Below, piece after piece: positions 45,014-57,304 of a stretch of DNA of 64,000 nt. This DNA comes from Pinus tabuliformis (Eukaryota; Streptophyta; Pinopsida; Pinales; Pinaceae). Position 1 is the stretch's first letter; each line of letters begins with the position of its first letter. The notes beneath the pieces are model-generated. The model did not search any database. It was not told where the DNA came from and was given only the letters and a program-made list of their open reading frames with translations. The translations under genes and the position numbers were made by a program. The stretch covers positions 273,885,174 through 273,949,173 of the forward strand of contig CM062804.1 in NCBI GenBank assembly GCA_031772625.1, in the 5' to 3' direction.

Positions 45014-48000
45014 CATAACGTACCCCGGTAACTTATCATGAAAAAGCTGGGAGTTAGAATCTTTTACACAAATTACCCACAAGTAATTATCCAAATCACA
45101 ACTCCACATTCCTCATTAACCATTAGACATAATGTTCAATAGTACTTAAAGTAAATTTCAATAGAGGACAGTAAGTTGCATAACCATTGTCAACCACTTT
45201 TGTATTATATTAGTATAATTTTCTGATGAATCCTTGCATCCATTCCATGATTTCCTTAACCTTATTAATTAATCACATACTTGACATTATGATTATCACA
45301 TCAAACAAGGAATCAACATCATCAAACTGGAAAAATAAGCAATCACAACATTGAACACCGATATACCCTGGAAACCCCATAGGGTGAAAACCAGCAAATG
45401 TTTAATCTTATTATTAAACACTCATGAGGGTTTTCACCCCACACTCAATGGCTTATAAGGGATTCCATCCCTTATCCATTGTTATAAAATATTACAATGA
45501 AATATCATTAAGATGTCACATAACTAGCTAAAAGCTATTACATTTTCCATGAAACCCTTTACCTACATATCACCACTCTGTACATCTTAGTGGCATGATT
45601 GTTCTATAAATTTACAATTCCGCAACTCGTAGTCATGAGCATGGATCGTTAGTTCTTTACCTACCACAATGTTAAACATCATTTTTCCTTGGCACAAACC
45701 GCCATCGTTTCCTGTCATTGTTTTCGTCAACCAGATTTGGCAACAAGATTAGATACAATATTAATCAATCAATAATCTCTCTCTAACATTTACTCATGTG
45801 CATGAGTTGTAAATATATATCACACATGCTTCTTCTAACAACGTTGTGCACAAATAATTATCAAGCATGTCATAATAAATAACTAGTACATTTATTCAAG
45901 TAAATACTTATTTTACTTTCCACAATTCTTATTCATACTAATGCATATTTCTCTTTAAAAAATCAAACCTAATAGTTCTACAAATCCTTGTTTCTCTTAA
46001 AAATATATAACACAATAGTTATATCTCCATACATGTAATAAACTATTATTTCTATGCTTTTGCATATGTGTTTTTTCCACAGTTATTTTTCAAGAACCCA
46101 ACATAGTTTCTCTATCATTTATGTATAATGTTATTATGCATTTGTTTCCATGAAAGTATCACAACAAAGTCCTCATGCATTTGTTTTCAGCAAAGTGTCA
46201 TAATCAACCTTTCTTTTGCGCATAAGAACAAAGATAATAATAACGATAACCGTTTATGCATTAAACCATGCAAATAAATCAAACTACCCAATATGCAACA
46301 ACCGAATCCTTTACCTTTTTACTCACCAAAACATGTAACTTTTGAAAACTCTTGCAAAGGGATTGACACCATTAACTTATCTTTCATGCGTAAAAAGATA
46401 TTTTATTTCCAAGAAGGTTCCTGTGACTTATCTCTACGCATTTTATCTATGCATAGGTTATTATATTTTCTCATAACTAAATATTGTTTTTCAAGAGAAC
46501 TCTCTACCCATGAGAATATTTCACAAATTACTGTCTTTAATCTATATTCACTTCTAGGAACAGGACTACGAAATCCCTTCTTACAAAAAGAGAATTCATC
46601 CTATCCTTTCTTACATAAACACTTATGCATGTTATATAAAGGCAATAAATGTTACTTATATTTTAATGTTGAAAATGTATATAATAACCATCTTTTCCTA
46701 TATATAGTAATAACACTCTTTTCCTATATATAGTAATAACAACCTTTAACTACATGTAGTAATATATTTTCTCTACCAAGAAAATATATATATAGTAATC
46801 AATATTTATCTACATGTGGTAATATATTTTCCTTACAAGAGGAACATATATAACCTTAATCTACATGTAGTAATATATTAAATTACCCATACTAAGGCTT
46901 TTTAGGTAAAAACCATCTTTAGGTTATTCAAGTAAAAACCCTATCTTCTTTACCAAGAAAATATAAAACAACATTCAACTCAAAAACTTTAGATATCTCA
47001 TACATCTATTCTAAAGAGGATATCTTGGGTACTTAGCAAGAACCTTGTGTAATTTATCGCAAAGAAGTAATAAAACTACTTAGCTTTTAACATTTTCAAG
47101 AAAATCACAAAACTACTTAGCTTTTACTGTGCATAAACTACGCGACAAATATTCTCAAGGTGACTTATATCTCTACAATATTTAAATGCATAAGAAATTT
47201 GCAATACCTTGCAATAATTTGTGCACAAAAATAAGGAATTTACTTTAAAGAACATGAACATTATTGGCCATATCTTTGTATGCAAGAGATTAACTTATAT
47301 TTTTCAGTTGTACCACCATCAAGCTGGATCGTTGCCTGTTGTCTTTGCTATCAAGACCAAAAATGCTCTTCGGGAACTGGTCGCCATTGTGAATGCTGAG
47401 GTCCAGCAAAGAATCATAATCGAGGATCTGGTTAGTAATGGCACATTACCACCCGCCACCCTCCGCACCGCATGAACCTGATGTCAAATCTGCTCTTCAA
47501 AGGTTGACAATAGAGCAGACATTCCTCCTTTACATTGCACTTTGGTAGGGCATGACGGTGATTTAAACCAGCGGCGTTGCTGCAACATTAAGTGCCACTG
47601 CCAAAGCCAGTCACAGAGCACGAGAGCAGCAGAATTATCAACAATCTCATGCCAAGGTAAGCATAAATTGTTATTTTCTGCTCCAATTTCTTCTCGATGT
47701 AGACTAATCGCATCCATGGGAAGCTTGTATAGACTTGCAGGCTTCACACCCGCAGATGCAGCGTAAAGGGGAGCAGCATGATTATAACCATTATAATCAT
47801 GGCTATTGCTCAGTCCCCTCCCTTGATCCTCCAACCCTCCCATTCCCATGCACAAGTCCATGGCAAATTCAAGAGTAAGAACAGTGATCGATCCATGGTA
47901 ACCTCAGCTAAGCTCAAAGCCAAAACACCAGATCAATTCCGAAATCAAGAAACCTCTTTAATGCCGGTACATTCTTTCACAACCAGAAGGCCATTACCAG

Positions 48001-48274
48001 GCGTTTGAGAGCCAGGTAGTTGCGACCACACGGAGACAATGATGGACCACCGCCAGATTAATTCCCAACTAACTAAATGGTAGAAAACTGAGCGATGGAC
48101 CAAACCCTTCTCCCTTTCATTTGGCAGAGACCTCCGCTATCTATTCGTTTCTCTTTCTCCTCATTCAGTTTCACGAAAATCAAGAATTAGCTTTGTAACT
48201 AATTCGTAACTTTTAAAATTATTATTTCATAATTGTTTGATTTTACAATGATTATTTATAATAGGGATATTACA
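45014..48274 (-). repeat. Element G LTR 1
   Basis: 3261 bp. The left end reads CATAACGTACCCC where the other copies have TGTAATGTACCCC, so the terminal TG has drifted. The right end GATATTACA is followed by tactccccccttt, purine-rich on the minus strand. It contains the GC-richer gene-like block at 47320-48190. Confidence 0.88.
47320..48190 (-). other. GC-richer, gene-like block inside LTR 1 (also in LTRs 2 and 3)
   Basis: This block stands out from the AT-rich remainder of the LTR. On the minus strand, the sense strand of G, an ATG at 47861 opens a 125-codon frame beginning MDLCMGMGGLEDQGRG with a NHAAPLYAASAG stretch. LTR 3 keeps an 87-codon version (60785-61048), and LTR 2 carries the same start region near 52550. 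Upstream sequence on that strand is purine-rich, like a plant 5' UTR. I do not recognise the family. Conservation across copies mostly reflects their recent shared origin, so coding function is unproven. A captured host gene start is one reading, the element's own leader another. Confidence 0.35.
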
Positions 48275-50787
48275 TACTCCCCCCTTTAACAAGAACACCA
48301 TCCTCAGTGTTCATCTGTCGTTGGAACTTTAGATTTTACTCATGATATAACAATAAAAACCACACAAAAAGTGATCCTTCCTCTTTAGAATCAAAGACTT
48401 CATTCCAAGAAATGACAATAAACAAAAATTGTAATGTTATAAAATAAGAAGAAATCAATAGTCATAAGCATTTATAACTGCAAAAACATGCAAGTTCTAA
48501 TTTCCATCACTTGGCCCTTATTCAAATTTAAAATATACAAAAACAAATCTCTATATCAACTTACCATTACTTACCAACTACTCTTGAAAACCATAAGCAC
48601 TTTCACGTAAGCATTTTAATAGTGATTCGACAGCCCATCAACCCTCCATGGTAAGTAACCTGTAATGTATGACTAACAAATTCAATCGCATTAGTCACAA
48701 TATTCTGAGTCAAAGGAAATACTTTTCACTATCAATCAATTGTGCAATGTTAGATGATATTTAAATCACAATACTTTTACAAGTACTTAAAGAGCACTAA
48801 TCATAAAAATGATAAGTCATTGCACCACATGCACACTATATTAACTCACAGTAAAGACATCCATAGAGTACTTGTAAAAGTACCAAAAGAGCACCTAGCT
48901 CTCTAATCATCAAAACAGTCAATCATTGCATCAAGAAAAAATTGTCTTAGCCCCTACTAAGATGTTCACAAGATTGGTAATATAATAAAGGAATTGAAAT
49001 TCCAATAACTCCTTATTGAGCACTAAAACCCTTTTGTGTTAAAATGTGCATGACATTTCTTTTACAATTATATATAAAAATCATTTTTAACACAACATAT
49101 AGTTGATTAGTTATTTTCTTTAGCTACGAGAACCACAATAGGCTAAAGAGTTCTCCTCCCAACCCATGGGAATTGCGTTCCACAACCAGATCAAGTCATT
49201 TTCACATCTAGACAGTTATTTGACAAAGGTAATACCAAGTCTAGTATGGATTTCCACTGGCCAACCAGCTCAAGAATTCCAATGACCGCATAGTGTGCAA
49301 TATAAGATTCCTCTTGGCAGTGTCTTGCCTATTCCTTTGACAGTGTCCCATCTATAAGGAATTTTTGGCCTCCACCAATAGGCTCCAAATCAATAAAGTT
49401 GCCTCAGGATTTTTACCCTCTTCACCATCTTGCCAAACTCTTTTCCCTTACTAAGATCATTAATCTCTAGGCAGAGGAAATCTGGGCAGGCAAGTACCAT
49501 CAACCCCTTCGGGTAGGAAATCGCCATCAACCCAAGGCCTTATAGCCTTTCACAATAATCTGCAACTGTTTGACATGTCAAATTTCTCTTTTATCACTCT
49601 TCCCGAAGGCAATTTACATAATGAACCATATGAACATTATCATTAACAAAATAAACATGCATGTACACCATACATTTATGCTTAACCCTCAACATGGGTC
49701 CACAACATCTAGATTGATAGGAAACATAACTAACATACATGTTGTATGCATTCTGATTTTCCAAATAACACAATCATGCATATCATATAACATTACACTT
49801 TCTCATTTATGGTTGCAATGTGATTTTATCTTAACAAGTTTTCTTATAGCCATTAATTTGCCACTACTTAATACCATCAGAAACATTAGTCATAAATATG
49901 CATCATTTAACAAGTATTCACTTTCAAAATCATTTTAGTTTGAGGCACAATACTATCATGCATAAAAATAAATGAAAATATTCATTAATGTGTAAATGCC
50001 AATTATAGTTGAGTTAACAATCTAAACATTTCCAATTTCGCATAGTGTATTGTCATCAACAGACTGATACATGAAGTAATTACCATAATCACTTGTTTAC
50101 AAATTGTAATAATCTTCAATCAAATTTAATTAATGCATATAAGTTCTATTAGTTAGTCATACAACACTAACCAATCACAACTACCAACCATCTTAATGCA
50201 TCCATGACAAGACTTAATCAAAAATTAGTTATTACAGTCAAGTCTCGTTACTCGACTCATTGTTTATTTTCAATGTCTAAAGGGGTTCTTACAATGTCTT
50301 TTTAAGACACTATATCATCATATTCAAGGACATTCCCCATATTTTACATTCATGCTTTGAATCATTAAAATTAGTTCATTCTAACTTCAATCATGTTCAT
50401 TAAATGTATCATTATTATTGCGATATGTGCAAAGCAAAAGTTGGTAGTTGATTGTCACTTTCCTTAATGAGTGCTCAATATTGTTCACAAGTGTAATGAG
50501 TGTTCCATATTGTTCATAAGTGTGACAAAATTTTTATTGTCTTTTATCTTCATCAAGAATCCAACGTCATGAACATAGTTATGCAACAAACTTTATTACT
50601 TACTACTCAAAGCAGTTATAAACATGAATCACTCATATCATGTCAAAAGTAGTGTACTACCTAAATCAATATGTAGATTGTTAAACTCATACCTAAGTTA
50701 ATGCCCACTGGTGGCATACCTCAATTTTTTTTCCGCTTACTGATTCCCAAAGGTGCTAGTGCTGCAAACTTTAGCTTTGATACCACT
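48275..50787 (-). other. Element G internal region 1, non-coding
   Basis: 2513 bp between LTRs. The left edge is a polypurine tract on the minus strand and the right edge is the primer site at 50774-50785. The only longer frame (49570-49938, plus strand) recurs in the other copies simply because they are copies. No gag or pol signature on either strand. Confidence 0.75.
50774..50785 (-). other. Element G primer-binding site 1
   Basis: Minus-strand TGGTATCAAAGC, one mismatch from the canonical initiator methionine tRNA site, two bases from the start of LTR 2. Counterparts lie at 58252-58263 and 63983-63994, slightly more drifted. Confidence 0.85.
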
Positions 50788-52962
50788 TGTAATGTACCCT
50801 GGTAACCTCACATGTAAAAGCAAGGAGTTAGAGCTTCTTATACAAATTACCCACAAGTAATTATCCAAATCACATCTCCACATTCCTCATGCATTTGTTT
50901 TCAACGAAGTATCATAATCAGCTTTTCTTTTGAGCATAAGAACTAAGATAATAATAACGGTAACCGTTTATGCATTAAACCATGCAAACAAATGAAACTA
51001 CCCATTATGCAACAACCAAATCCTTTACCTTTTTACTCACCAAAACATGTAACTTTTGAAAACTCTTGCAATTGGATTAACACCATTAACTTATCTTTCA
51101 TGCATAAAAAGATATATTCTTTCCAAGAAGGTTCTTATGACTTATCTCTATGCATTTTATCTATGCATAGGTTATTATATTTTCTCATAACTAAGTATTG
51201 TTCCTCAAGAGAACTCTCTACCCATGAGAATATTTCACAAATTAATCTCTTTAATCTGTATTCACTTCCAGGAAAAGTACTACGAAATCCCTTTTTAAGA
51301 AAAGAGAATTCATCCTATCCTTTCTTACATAAACACTTATGCATGTTATATAAAGGCAATAAATGTTACTTATCTTTTAATGTTGCAAATGTATATAATA
51401 ACCATCTTTTCCTGTATATAATAATAACAACCTTTAACTACATGTAGTTATATATTTTCTCTACCAAGAAAATATATATATAATAATCAATATTTATCTA
51501 CATGTGGTAATATATTTTCTTTACAAGAGGAATATATATAACCTTAATCTACATGTAGTAATATATTAAATTACCCATACTAAGGTTATTTAAGTAAAAA
51601 CCCTCTTTAGGTTATTCAAGTAAAAACCCTATTTTCTTTACCAAGAAAATATAAAACAACATTCTCCTCAAGAAATTTAGATGTCTCATACAACTCTTCT
51701 GAAGAGGATATCTTGGGTACTTAGCAAGAACCTTGTGTAATTTATCCCAAAGAAATAATAAAACTACATAGCTTTTAACACTCTCAAGAAAATCACAAAA
51801 CTACTTAGCTTTTACTGTGCATAAACTACACAACAAATATTCTCAAGATGACTTATATCTCTACAATATTTAAATTCATAAGATATTTGCAATACCTTGC
51901 AATACTTTGTGCACAAAAATAAGGAATTTACTTTAAACAACATGAACATTATTGGCCATATCTTTCTATGCAAGAGACTAACTTATATTTTTCAGTTGTA
52001 TCGCCATCAAGATGGATCATTGCCTATTGTCTTTGCTATCAAGACCAAAAACGCTCTTCACGAACTGGTCGCCATTACAATTGCTGAGGTTCAGCAAAGA
52101 ATCATAATCAAGGATCTCGTTAGTAATGGCACAATACCGCCCGCCACCCTCTACACCGTATGAACTCGATGTCAAATCTGCTCTTCAAAGGTTGATAATA
52201 GAGAAAACATTCCTCCTTTACACTGCACTTTAGCAGAGCATGGCGGTGATTCGAACCAAGGGCATCACTGCAACATTAAGTGCCACTGCCAAAGATGGTT
52301 ACAGAGCACGAGAGTAGTAGAATTATTGACAATCTCATGCAAAGGTAAGCATGAATTATTATTTTCCACTCCAATTTCTTCTCAAAGCAAAATAATCATA
52401 TCCATGGGAAGCTCGTATAGACTTGTAGGCTTCACACCCACAGATGCAGCGTAAAGGGGAGCAGCATGATTATAACCATTATAATCATGGCTATTGCTCA
52501 GTCCCCTCCCTTGATCCTCCAACTGTCCCATTCCCATGCACAAGTCCATGGAAAATTCAAGAGTAAGAACAACGATCGATCCACGATAACATTAGCTAAG
52601 CTCAAAGCCAAAACACTAGATCAATTCCGAAATCAAGAAACCTCTTTAATGCTGGTACATTCTTTCACAACCAGAAGGCCATTACGGGGAGTCTGAGTAC
52701 CGGGTAGTTGCAATCACGCAGAGACAGTGATGGACCACCGCCGGATTAATTCCCAACTAACTAAATGGCAGAAAACTAAGTGATGGACCAAACCCTTCTC
52801 CCTTTCATTTGGCAGAGTCCTCTGCTATCTATTCGTTTCTCTTCCTCCTCATTCAGTTTCATGAAAATCAAGAATTATTTTTTTAACTAATTCGTAACTT
52901 TTAAAATTACTATTTCATAATTGTTTGATTTGACATTGAGTATTTAAAATAGGGATATTACA
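50788..52962 (-). repeat. Element G LTR 2
   Basis: 2175 bp, starting TGTAATGTACCCTGG and ending GATATTACA. About 1.05 kb shorter than its sisters but otherwise collinear with them. Confidence 0.9.
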
Positions 52963-54513
52963 TACTCCCCCCTTAACAAGAACACCGTCCTCAATGTTCA
53001 TCTCTCATTGGAATTTTAGATTTTACTCATGATATAACAATCCAAACCGCATAAAAAGTGATCCTTCCTCTTTACAATCAAAGATTTCATTCCAAGAAAT
53101 GACAATAAACAAAAATTGTAATGTTATAACATAAGAAGGAATCAATAGTCATAAGCATTTATAACTGCAAAAATATGCAAGTTCTAATTTCCATCACTTG
53201 GCCCTTATTCAAATTTAAAATATACAAAAACAAATCTCTATATCTACTTACCATTACTTACCAACTACTCTTGGAAATCATAAGCACCTTCACGTAAGCA
53301 TTTTAATAGTGATTGGACAACCCATCAACCCTCCATGGTAAGTAACCTGTAATGTATGACTAACGAATTCAATCGCATTAGTCACAATATTCTGAGTCAA
53401 AGGAAATACTTTTCACTATCAATCAATTGTGCAATGTTAGATGACATTTAAATCACAGTACTTTTACAAGTACTTAAAGAGCACTAATCATAAAAATGAT
53501 AAATCATTGCACCACATGCACACTGTATTAACTCACAGTAAAGACATCCACAAAGTACTTGTAAAAGTACCAAAAGAGCACCTAGCTCTCTAATAATCAA
53601 AACAGTCAATCACTGCATCAAGTGAAAATTGTCTTAGCCCCTACTAAGACGTTCACAAGATTGGTAATACAGTAAAGGAAATAAAATTCCAATAACTCCT
53701 TACTGAGCACTAAAATCCTTTTGTGTTAAAATGTGCATGACATTTCTTTTACAATTATATATATAATTCATTTTTAACATAACATATAGCTGATTATTTA
53801 ATTTCTTTAGGTACGAGAACCACAATAGGCTAAAGAATTCTCCTCCCAACACATGGGAATTGCTTTCCACAACCAGATCAAGTCATTTTCACATCCAGAC
53901 AGTTATTTGACAAAGGTAATACCAAGTCTAGTATGGATTTCCACTGGCCAACCAGCTCAAGAATTCCAATGACCACATAGTGTGCAATATAAGATTCCTC
54001 TTGGTAGTGTCTTGCCTATTCCTTTGACAGTGTCCCATCTATAAGTAATTTTTGGCCTCCACCAATAGGCTCCAAATCAATAAAGTTGCCTCAGGATTTT
54101 TACCCTCTTCACCATCTTGCCAAACTCTTTTCCCTTACTAAGATCATTAATCTCTAGGGAGAGGAAATCTGGGCAGGCAAGTACCATCAACCCCTTCGGG
54201 TAGGAAACTGCCATCAACCCAAGGCCTTATAGCCTTTCACAATAATCTGCAACTGTTTGACATGTCAAATTTCTCTTTTATCACTCTTCCCGAAGGCAAT
54301 TTACATAATGAACCATATCAACATTATCATTAACAAAATAAACATGCATGTACACCATACATTTTTGCTTAACCCTCAACATGGGTCCACAACATCTAGA
54401 TTGATAGGAAACATAACTAACATACATGTTGTATGCATTCTGATTTTCCAAATAACACAATCATGCATATCATATAACATTATTCTTTCTCATTTACAGT
54501 TGCAATGTGATTT

Positions 54514-54837
54514 TGTTATGAAACCAGCTCAAGAAAAGATAGATCAATGCCTTAGAATTCAGCCTCTTTGAGGGGGAAACCTCCTTTACATTACATAAAT
54601 GAACAATTCTTGGATGATACAAATGAAAAGACCTCCTTTCTATATATAGTAGTCTAAGGGGTCATAACATAATCAGAGCCGACATAACAATAATAATGTA
54701 AGTGCACAATAATAACAATAGTGGGCTTTTATGGGGCACAATAGTAACAATATGGGCACTACATGGGTACATCAATATAATAAGCGGGTTGTACTAATAA
54801 CAATAAGGGGTTACACTAGTAGTATAGGGGCCTAACA
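54514..54837 (-). repeat. Element H 3' LTR
   Basis: 324 bp, starting TGTTATGAAACC and ending GGCCTAACA, followed by tgcccctctcctt (polypurine on the minus strand). It pairs with 56930-57262. Confidence 0.93.
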
Positions 54838-54879
54838 TGCCCCTCTCCTTCAAAAAGCGTTGTCCTCAACGCTTGAGTA

Positions 54880-55372
54880 GTTCTTGACGCTTCTGTATAA
54901 AATTCTTGTCCTACCATGTGGAATCTTCAGCGGGTAAGTTGTTCCACTTGATGAGATACTCTGAAATTGATCGATTTCGTAGCGGCGGGGTTCTTGTTTC
55001 TGTGACTGCTCGAGGTTCCAATACAATTTTTCCTTCCTCTTCAATTTCTGGCAATATTGTTTGAATTGGGATCTTTTGCAACTTTTGAATAAGTGGCCAT
55101 ACTTCTTCGTCCTTCTTCCACTCACCCCTTGCTTCTTTTATCCAACCTGGTTGGATAATAGAAATACCACAAAACAATGCTTCCACATCCTCATCCTTGA
55201 AGAGTCTTCCCATTCGGTAAGGTCGCCATTTTTTAAGTGCATGTAGTATTGCCAACATTTCCTTCTCATAAATAGCTTGCTTGAGATGCAGTAGTAAAAA
55301 TACCCAATCACCTACATCAAAACATTTTTCACTACGATGTTGATCTACCTGTTGTTTCGCTTGATTTTGCAC
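54880..55372 (-). pseudogene. Element H integrase tail and chromodomain-like relic
   Basis: The minus-strand frame 54911-55372 opens MQNQAKQQVDQHRSEKCFDV followed by GDWVFL, typical of the sequence leading into the Gypsy integrase C-terminal GDxVFL motif, and then IYEKEMLAILHALKKWRPY, an RNase H signature. The last third, with VTETRTPPLRNRSISEYLIK and then WNNLPAEDSTW, is a chromodomain-type segment (aromatic residues in YLIKW and W). Chromodomains steer integration toward marked chromatin. Broken fossil. Confidence 0.85.
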
Positions 55373-55411
55373 TGAAGTGGCGTTATCCTTTAAAATTTGG
55401 ATAACCTATTG

Positions 55412-55780
55412 TTGATGCTCGATGTGATCTTTCACTGCTTGAACCTTTTTCTTCTTGATATGTCCTTCTATCTCTAGAGTTTAAGGAGTGGTAATTTCTT
55501 CCAATCCTTTACAAGATATGGTCGGATTCATTTCTTGATGCTCGATGTGATCTTTCACTTCTTGAACATTTTTCTTCTTGATATGTCCTTCTATCTTGAT
55601 AGTTTGAGGAGTGGTAATTTTGACCAATGAATTACAAGATATGGTTGGATTGATTTCTTCTTTCTCGATGTGATTTTTCATTTCTTGCACCTTTTTCTTC
55701 TTGATATGTCCTTCTATCTTGAGAGTTTGAGGAGTGGTAATTCTTTCCAATGCTTTACAAGATATGGTCTGATTCATTTC
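55412..55780 (-). repeat. 123-bp tandem repeat, three copies
   Basis: Copies begin at about 55412, 55535 and 55658. The period of 123 bp equals 41 codons and the minus-strand frame 55481-55777 stays open through it, giving repeated TISCxxLxxITTPQTxKIEG and HIKKKxVQE units. In related chromovirus polyproteins I recall an ISC..L..ITTPQT..I.GHIKKK segment just before the protease active site. Confidence 0.9.
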
Positions 55781-55846
55781 TTCTTTCTCTGGGGTGAGGT
55801 CCTAGCGTATATCTTCTTCTTTTGATGTTTCTTGATCCTTTTCTTC

Positions 55847-56344
55847 CTACTCTTCATATTCTATGTAAAATAATTTCTTCTCAGCACACTTATGACCTTT
55901 AGTGCATTTTCTATCACAATTGTAACAAAGCCATTTTTCTCTTTTTTCTTCCAATTGTTGTGGTGTAACCCTTGTAGGTTGTGGAAGGCTAGGAGAAACA
56001 ACACTTCCATCTTTATAGTTGTGAGGGGTATGCTTCATGGTTTCCATAATTTTGCTTTCCACTATGTCACAAAGCCCTTTTACTCTTTCCAATTGTTGTG
56101 GTGTTGCTCTAAAGAAGGTGTTGCACTTTGTATCCTCATAATGTGCTATCATTTCCTCCGTGAAAATTGACCACATAACAAGTTGTTTACGAGAACAAAG
56201 CCCTTCATACCATAAAAATTGATCTGGTTCTAAATATGAAGATGCAATACATACCTTTTGTAATAGTGTTACACCATGTAGATCAAAATATTGCTCCATC
56301 TGAAGTATCCAATTTACCAGATCGTTTCCATCAAACTTCCTCAT
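55847..56344 (-). pseudogene. Element H gag with zinc knuckle (Ty3/Gypsy), relic
   Basis: Minus-strand frame of 165 codons opening MRKFDGNDLVNWILQMEQYF, with a LEPDQFLWYEGLCSRKQ stretch and a KCNTFF segment, the classic capsid region of plant Ty3/Gypsy gag. The zinc knuckle CYNCDRKCTKGHKCAEKK follows near its end. Gag packages element RNA. The frame is open but shorter than family members. Part of a broken element. The plus-strand frame 55892-56170 is a shadow. Confidence 0.92.
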
Positions 56345-56915
56345 CTTGATTTTTCTTGATTTTAGGAGCTCGATCTTGAAACGACTGTAACTCTATACTT
56401 TCGGCTCTTTAAGTTTTGAAATTGTGACTTGTAGTAGCCCTCTTTGTCATCTTTCCAATACCACCAGTCTGATCCAAATTGGATTCTCCAAGGAAGAGTT
56501 ATGCGAAATCTCCCACGGTGACTTGATTATAGACTAGTTCAGTAGAGCAAACTTTTACGACGTGCCACGAGTCACTATTTCGACCTTTGGCACTGAAAAA
56601 GATATACAAGAAACTACAGTTTGTCCTATCTCTATACCTTCTTACAAAATTTCAATCCAATGCTGAGAGAGAAAGTTAAGACTATTTTCCCCAGGTCACC
56701 TGTTTGGAATGTAATTCAGGAGTATGCAAAAATACCAACTTCCTCAGATCATATCTCCACAAATATAGCGCAAAAAGCTCTGAAATTTCGACTCGAGATT
56801 CAACGCGATGTCTTCTCAAATGGATTTTTTTTAGCTTTTGAAACGTCGCAGAAAAAAATTTATAGCGAAAATGCCACGATGACCTGTTTGGAGCAGCGAA
56901 ACCCTAGAATCCAAA
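56345..56915 (-). other. Element H 5' leader
   Basis: Between gag and the primer site. The plus-strand frame 56621-56980 crosses into the LTR and is a chance frame. No other feature seen. Confidence 0.55.
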
Positions 56916-56927
56916 GCTCTGATACCA
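56916..56927 (-). other. Element H primer-binding site (initiator Met tRNA type)
   Basis: Minus-strand TGGTATCAGAGC, a perfect canonical site, two bases from the 5' LTR. Confidence 0.93.
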
Positions 56928-56929
56928 AA

Positions 56930-57262
56930 TGTTATGAAACCAACTCAAGAAAAGATAGAGAAGATAGATCAACACCTTAGAATTCAGCCTCTTCTAGGGG
57001 GAAACCTCCTTTACATTACACAAATGAACAATTTTTGGATGATACAAATGAAAAGACCTCCTTTCTATATATAGGAGTCTAAGGGGTCAGAACATAATCA
57101 GAGTCGACATAAAAATAATAATGTAAGGGCACAATAATAACCATAGTGGGCTTCTATGTGGCACAATAGTAACAATATGGGCACTACATGGGTACATCAA
57201 TATAATAAGTGGGTTGTACTAATAACAATAAGGGGTTACACTAGTAGTATAGGGGCCTAACA
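56930..57262 (-). repeat. Element H 5' LTR
   Basis: 333 bp, collinear with 54514-54837 apart from a 9-bp insertion near its start and scattered substitutions. Confidence 0.93.
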
Positions 57263-57304
57263 TGATCTATCTTTTCTATCTTTTTGTGAGTTGGTTTCAT
57301 AACA
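57263..57304. repeat. Inverted copy of the element H terminus
   Basis: The 42 bp from tgatctatc to tttcataaca are the near-perfect reverse complement of the first 42 bp of the adjacent LTR (56930-56971, TGTTATGAAACC to GATAGATCA). It lies inside the target duplication, so it was part of the inserted DNA. As a result H as a whole has inverted termini. Confidence 0.88.

Larger units (their letters stand above)
54514..57304 (-). mobile_element. Element H: Ty3/Gypsy chromovirus fossil, nested in G
   Basis: 2791 bp, minus strand, with exact target duplication gattt at 54509-54513 and 57305-57309. LTRs lie at 54514-54837 (324 bp) and 56930-57262 (333 bp). The right LTR is followed by 42 bp (57263-57304) that are the reverse complement of the LTR start. 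Recognisable parts on the minus strand are gag with a zinc knuckle, an in-frame tandem repeat, an integrase-tail-like segment and a chromodomain-like segment. It is far shorter than a whole chromovirus and broken. LTRs differ at about one in twenty positions, making it the youngest LTR insertion here, in line with its place inside G. Confidence 0.9.

Noticed and set aside
46293-46733. Plus-strand frames of 146, 151 and 84 codons conserved in LTRs 1, 2 and 3 of element G (46293-46733, 50992-51447, 59547-59801)
   Set aside because: The same sequence appears three times because the LTRs are copies. The frame lies antisense to the element, lengths differ between copies and no domain is visible, so conservation is not evidence of coding.
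49570-49938. Plus-strand frames repeated in the internal regions of G (49570-49938, 54257-54571, 62831-63148)
   Set aside because: Copies of one chance frame. The second ends inside element H, and there is no domain or codon signal.
55412-55780. CRISPR-like spacing of direct repeats
   Set aside because: The units are contiguous 123-bp tandem repeats without spacers, inside a plant retroelement coding region.
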